Below, piece by piece: positions 60,459 to 64,000 of a stretch of DNA of 64,000 nucleotides. Below the pieces are notes generated by a model. It was not told the DNA's origin and did not search any database. It saw only the letters and a list, made by a program, of their open reading frames with translations. Every line of letters starts with the position of its first letter. Position 1 is the stretch's first letter. The position numbers and the translations under genes are program-made. Source of the stretch: Anaeramoeba flamelloides (taxonomy: Eukaryota > Metamonada > Anaeramoebidae); assembly GCA_027625915.1 (NCBI GenBank), contig JANTQA010000008.1:486001-550000 (forward strand), given 5' to 3'.

Positions 60459-61149
60459 GGGTAGAGTCATTATGGTGAAATTTTTTTTTCTGAAATGGAA
60501 AAAAACTTTTTAGTAATTTTATTGAGGACCTAACACCAATCATAAACCAACCAACCTATGATGTACAATCGATCTCCAAAAAACCACAACCAAAAAAGAG
60601 GACATTTTTAGAAAAAAGCGCCAAAGAGCGACACTCAATTTCCCATTAGAATGGTTGTGAATTACAATTCTGAAAACAACTATGCCAGTTTTGAAGTGTT
60701 GCTCTTTGACGCTTTTTGAGATCTTGGTGACTTTTTTTTTCTTTTTTTTCATTTTTCAAATGAGTTATTTTTATTGAAAGACTATTACCTAATCCTTACT
60801 TGGTCAAATTTCGAGGGTTTTAAAATAACCACAAATCAGACTAAATCGAATAAAATTGATTGCAAAATACAAGAAAGCAATTTGTTTTAAATTAAAGAAA
60901 TTTAACCTCTTTTGAAAAAAAAAATGAGAAAAGATGAATTTTTTTTTTTAAATTTTGATTTTTTGAAATTGAGAACTCTTTTTCTTCTTATTTTTTTTTC
61001 GTTGAATTTTTTCTCAAAGAGATCCTATATAATTTTTTTATTTTGTTATTTGAATTTTGTCAACTGAAAGAAAGCCTATTTCACAATCCCCTTTTTGGTC
61101 TCAGGTCACCCCTTGAGTATGGTGCCTTTTCAAGGTAAATGACGGACCC
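60459..61149 (+). mobile_element. Family A TTAA-type element, copy 3
   Basis: A 691-bp element between TTAA at 60455-60458 and 61150-61153. The left end starts GGGTAGAGTCATTATGG; the right end reads AAATGACGGACCC. A 70-codon minus-strand frame (60540-60752, contains QHFKTGIVVF and FWRSIVHHRLVGL) has recognisable homologous text in copies 1 and 2. This reflects the shared DNA and may or may not be an ancient coding remnant. Confidence 0.88.
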
Positions 61150-61153
61150 TTAA

Positions 61154-61693
61154 ATTTTTTTACCAATTGTCTCGATTTTTTGAAATTATTTGTTTTTTTT
61201 GAAATAATTTTCTTTATCAAAAATTTCAGACAATTAATTAGATAAATTTTTAAATGATCCTTCATTTTTAGAATTTCTTTTTAAGAACCGAACTTTAACA
61301 AACCCTTAAATTAATTTCTTTTTTGTTTGTTACCATCTTCTATAATCATTTAAGGTCTAATCCTTCTTGAAACAAAATAAAGAGTGAATTTTGGTAACTT
61401 TTGAACAAGTCTGTATCTTCTAATTTAACAGTAATGAAAACCAAAATAAAAAACACACAAATTAGTTCCACAATAAAGTACACTCTTAAAATCAATTAAA
61501 TATTATCTTTTCCCTTCGAAAAATAATTTTTTAATTTTTCATTTTTTATTGAATAAATCATTTCTTTAGTTTATTCTTTATTTTAACAAAAAAAACAAAA
61601 CTAAATTTCAATTTTAAATCACTAAAAACAAACGCTTTCAAACTTTACTTATTTAACTCCAAATATTAATAAAAGAAAAACACAAAAGAAATA
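61154..61693. other. 5' flank of the Lys/Glu-rich gene
   Basis: T-rich to about 61590, then A-rich up to the ATG, a pattern also seen upstream of other genes here. No specific element is recognised. Confidence 0.45.
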
Positions 61694-62698
61694 ATGAGTA
61701 AATCAGATTCCTCAAGCAGTAGTAGTAGTGATTCCAGTTCTGTTCCTACAAACAGCAACCCAACAAATGAAGAAGACGATTTTGTTGAAGCCAAGAGACC
61801 TGAAAAAAAGCTTAAACAAAAAAAAAAAACACCAAAGAAAACCAAGAAAACAAAAAAAAAGAAAACTCCAAAGAAAAAAAATAAGCAACAATTAGAAGAT
61901 TTTGATCAATTTAAAGATGTTGAAGAGGAAGACAATAACGAGAACACAACAACAAAAAACAGTGATCCTTTTGAGGAAGTCAAATATAATCAGTATAAGA
62001 AAAAAACTAAAAAGGGATCAAAAGATGATGAAGATGACGATGATGAATTTGAGCAACCCAACGCAAATTCAGAAGACGAAGAACTTATGAAAGAACTTGG
62101 TGTTAACGAAAGTAGTGACTCGACTGACTTACAGTCCCTTGATGAAGAGGACGATGAAGAGGAAAAGGGAGATGAAAATGATAATTTTTCTTCAGAATCA
62201 TCGGAATTAAATCAAAACAAAACATCGAACATCGATTTAGGAGATAAAATTGTTGACAGCTCAGATTTAGAAATTGATCCAGAGAATGATAAACTCGTCA
62301 ACCCTATGGAAAACAAAAATAAAAGTAAAAAAAAAAACAAGAAAAATAAGAAAAATAAGGAAAATGGTGGGAAAAGAAACAAAAAAAAAAAAAAAACTCA
62401 AAAAAAAACTTCAAAAACATCTGGAAAAGAAAAACAAAAACAGAAAAAGAAGAAAAAAAATGAAAAAGAAAAAAAATCTAGGGAGGAAGAAGAATCCAAA
62501 ACCGAAGAAGAAGAAGTCTCAAGCGAAGAAGAAGCAGAAGTTGAAGAAGTTGAAGTTGAATTACCAAGAGGCATTGTTCGTAAAATGTTTAATTTAAAGC
62601 CTAAAAAAGCAAAAATAATTAATAGAAAGCCCAAGTCGAAAACAGATTCACAAAAAAAGACAAATACAAAGACAAAGAAAAAGAAAAAGAAAAAATAA
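61694..62698 (+). CDS. Lys- and Glu/Ser-rich low-complexity protein, probably nuclear
   Basis: A single frame of 334 aa runs from ATG (A-rich leader) to TAA. It begins with a Ser-rich stretch (SKSDSSSSSSSDSSS). Lys/Pro/Thr-rich blocks that resemble nuclear localisation signals follow (about 35-63 and 205-262), alternating with acidic blocks (about 75-195 and 263-295). Near the end is the only complex segment, VELPRGIVRKMFNLKPKK (about 290-307), which may be a short binding motif. No folded domain is recognised. The composition is like chromatin, nucleolar or transcription-elongation-associated disordered proteins. An AATAAA word at about 62839-62844 could be the polyadenylation signal. The gene is confident; the function is unknown. 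Confidence 0.85.
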   Translation: MSKSDSSSSSSSDSSSVPTNSNPTNEEDDFVEAKRPEKKLKQKKKTPKKTKKTKKKKTPKKKNKQQLEDFDQFKDVEEEDNNENTTTKNSDPFEEVKYNQYKKKTKKGSKDDEDDDDEFEQPNANSEDEELMKELGVNESSDSTDLQSLDEEDDEEEKGDENDNFSSESSELNQNKTSNIDLGDKIVDSSDLEIDPENDKLVNPMENKNKSKKKNKKNKKNKENGGKRNKKKKKTQKKTSKTSGKEKQKQKKKKKNEKEKKSREEEESKTEEEEVSSEEEAEVEEVEVELPRGIVRKMFNLKPKKAKIINRKPKSKTDSQKKTNTKTKKKKKKK

Positions 62699-64000
62699 AA
62701 ATTTCAATTCGAAGATCACTAATTTTCCATTTTATATTAAAAGTTTTGAGAAAAAACACCTTTCTTCATTTAAATTTTACCCAGTTTCAAATTTTTTCTT
62801 ATTTTTCTTTTTAGTTACATTTAGACATTTATTTACCAAATAAAGACGATATTATTTATTTCTTTACAAATTGAAATATAATTAATTTTTTTTTTAAATG
62901 TTAATTTATTTATTAAACTGAAATCATATTCAAACTTTTTGATCAAATCAAAATTCACTTTTTGAAAAAAAAAACTAATTAAATAAATTTCAAGAAGAAA
63001 TTGAAAATTAGAACCACTGATTGAAATGTTAACACTTTTTTATAAATTACAATACTCTCAAAAGAAAAAAAATCAATAATTATCAACCAAAATAAATCAA
63101 GGTTGTGCTAAAAATTTTGGAGAGAGTAAAACAAAAAAATGTATTATAAAATTTTTTAAATTTCTATTAGCAATATTGATCAGTAAATGGTTAGATAACA
63201 CCAACTAATATTATTTAGGTTCTTCTATTTTGGTGAAATTAACCTCAACCTTAACCTAATATCAATGGTTGATAAAACAATTTTTCGATGCCAAAACCAG
63301 TGAGTTAATTCAAAAAAAAAAAATGATAGCAAAATATTAAAAAATGAAAAAATGAGTTTCCTATTTTTTACAGAAATCACTATTATTTCTAATTTGAATG
63401 TAATTATATTATTGTGATTACTTTAATCATTTTAACTGTGTGAAAAAAATGAATTTTAGTTTAGTTTCCGTTTTTTTAAATTTGTTAAAATTTTATTGAA
63501 ATGGTAAATAATTACAAAAAAGTAAATATCAAAAGATAAAAAACTTGTTTTTTTTTTGACAATAAAATAATATTATTGATAAATATACCTAAACAAATTG
63601 ACATTGTAATATATATATCATCACATTTTTATAATTTCTCAAACTTTAATGTAAAAATAACATCTCAAAAGGGTGGTATTTTGTCTTTTAAAAAAAGATA
63701 AAAAATAATTCTTTATTTTGTTTTCAATTAAAGATACCAATTTGGTATCTAAAATTTTAAAAAAAAAGTCGTGATAAATTATAAAATATACTTTGCTATA
63801 AATTTTATAATGGGAATTTCTTTAGATAGATTTATCTGAAAATTCTTTTTTTTTTTCGAAAAATATATAACTTTTTTAAGACACATATTAACTCATGTAT
63901 AATTAAATATAAACCTATGTATCTATATGATAAATTAATAATTTTTACTAATTCATTTAACATATAAAAAAAATTTTAATAAGTTCTTCAAATCATTAAT
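62699..64000. other. Intergenic DNA with repeat F
   Basis: Repeat F lies at 62940-63240. A short (TA)n run is at about 63610-63619. No gene is seen up to the window end. Confidence 0.5.
62940..63240 (+). repeat. Dispersed repeat family F, copy at right end
   Basis: Pairs with 7683-7995 in the same orientation over about 300 bp. Confidence 0.65.

Noticed and set aside
1-64000. tRNA, rRNA, CRISPR array or viral/LTR element
   Set aside because: No GC-rich tRNA-like islands with paired arms, no rRNA text, no regularly spaced repeats, and no reverse-transcriptase, integrase or capsid-like text was recognised on either strand.

Overview
The window is very AT-rich nuclear DNA from a free-living, amoeba-like protist. 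The evidence is spliceosomal introns, the standard genetic code with only TAA stops in the confident genes, long poly-A/poly-T tracts, Asn-, Lys- and Glu-rich low-complexity insertions, and eukaryotic signalling families (RING/TRAF, F-box, LRR, DIL, CHD, E2F, calmodulin). The mix recalls Anaeramoeba-type metamonads. An AT-rich amoebozoan is the main alternative, and I cannot settle this by eye.

Eight genes are well supported. Minus strand: a RING + TRAF-zinc-finger + F-box + LRR protein (3761-6277), an LRR protein with an acidic tail (20795-22180), an NT-C2 + coiled-coil + DIL protein (24798-28628) and a calmodulin-like protein of 147 aa in two exons (36986-41171). Plus strand: an E2F/DP-type winged-helix factor in four exons (11545-16796), a small PH-like protein in four exons (34967-35955), a CHD6-9-type chromatin remodeller of 2440 aa in three exons (46665-56914) and a Lys/Glu-rich protein (61694-62698). 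Nine introns were placed by joining exons whose phases agree. They run from 76 nt to about 3.9 kb. Several have U-rich sequence soon after the 5' splice site, and the longest ones are packed with dispersed repeats.

The remaining DNA is mostly repeats. The clearest are (A) three copies of a ~0.69 kb element bounded by TTAA with GGGTCTAGTCATT-type inverted ends; (M) a ~193 bp TA-flanked, nearly palindromic mariner-type MITE, whose second copy carries (N) a nested 510 bp TTAA-flanked element; and several further families (B, C, F, G, H, I, J, L) with two to four copies each. Families B and C sit in introns of three different genes. I found no tRNA, rRNA, CRISPR array, or recognisable LTR or virus-like element.

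The genes do not form a pathway or operon. Two are nuclear regulators (CHD, E2F) and a third is likely nuclear. Two are likely ubiquitin or scaffold LRR proteins, one links membrane to cytoskeleton, one is a Ca2+ sensor and one is PH-like. The most interesting features are the multi-kb repeat-filled introns inside short ordinary genes, the unusual RING-TRAF-F-box-LRR and NT-C2-DIL architectures, and the nested MITE, whose insertion history can be read from lengths alone.
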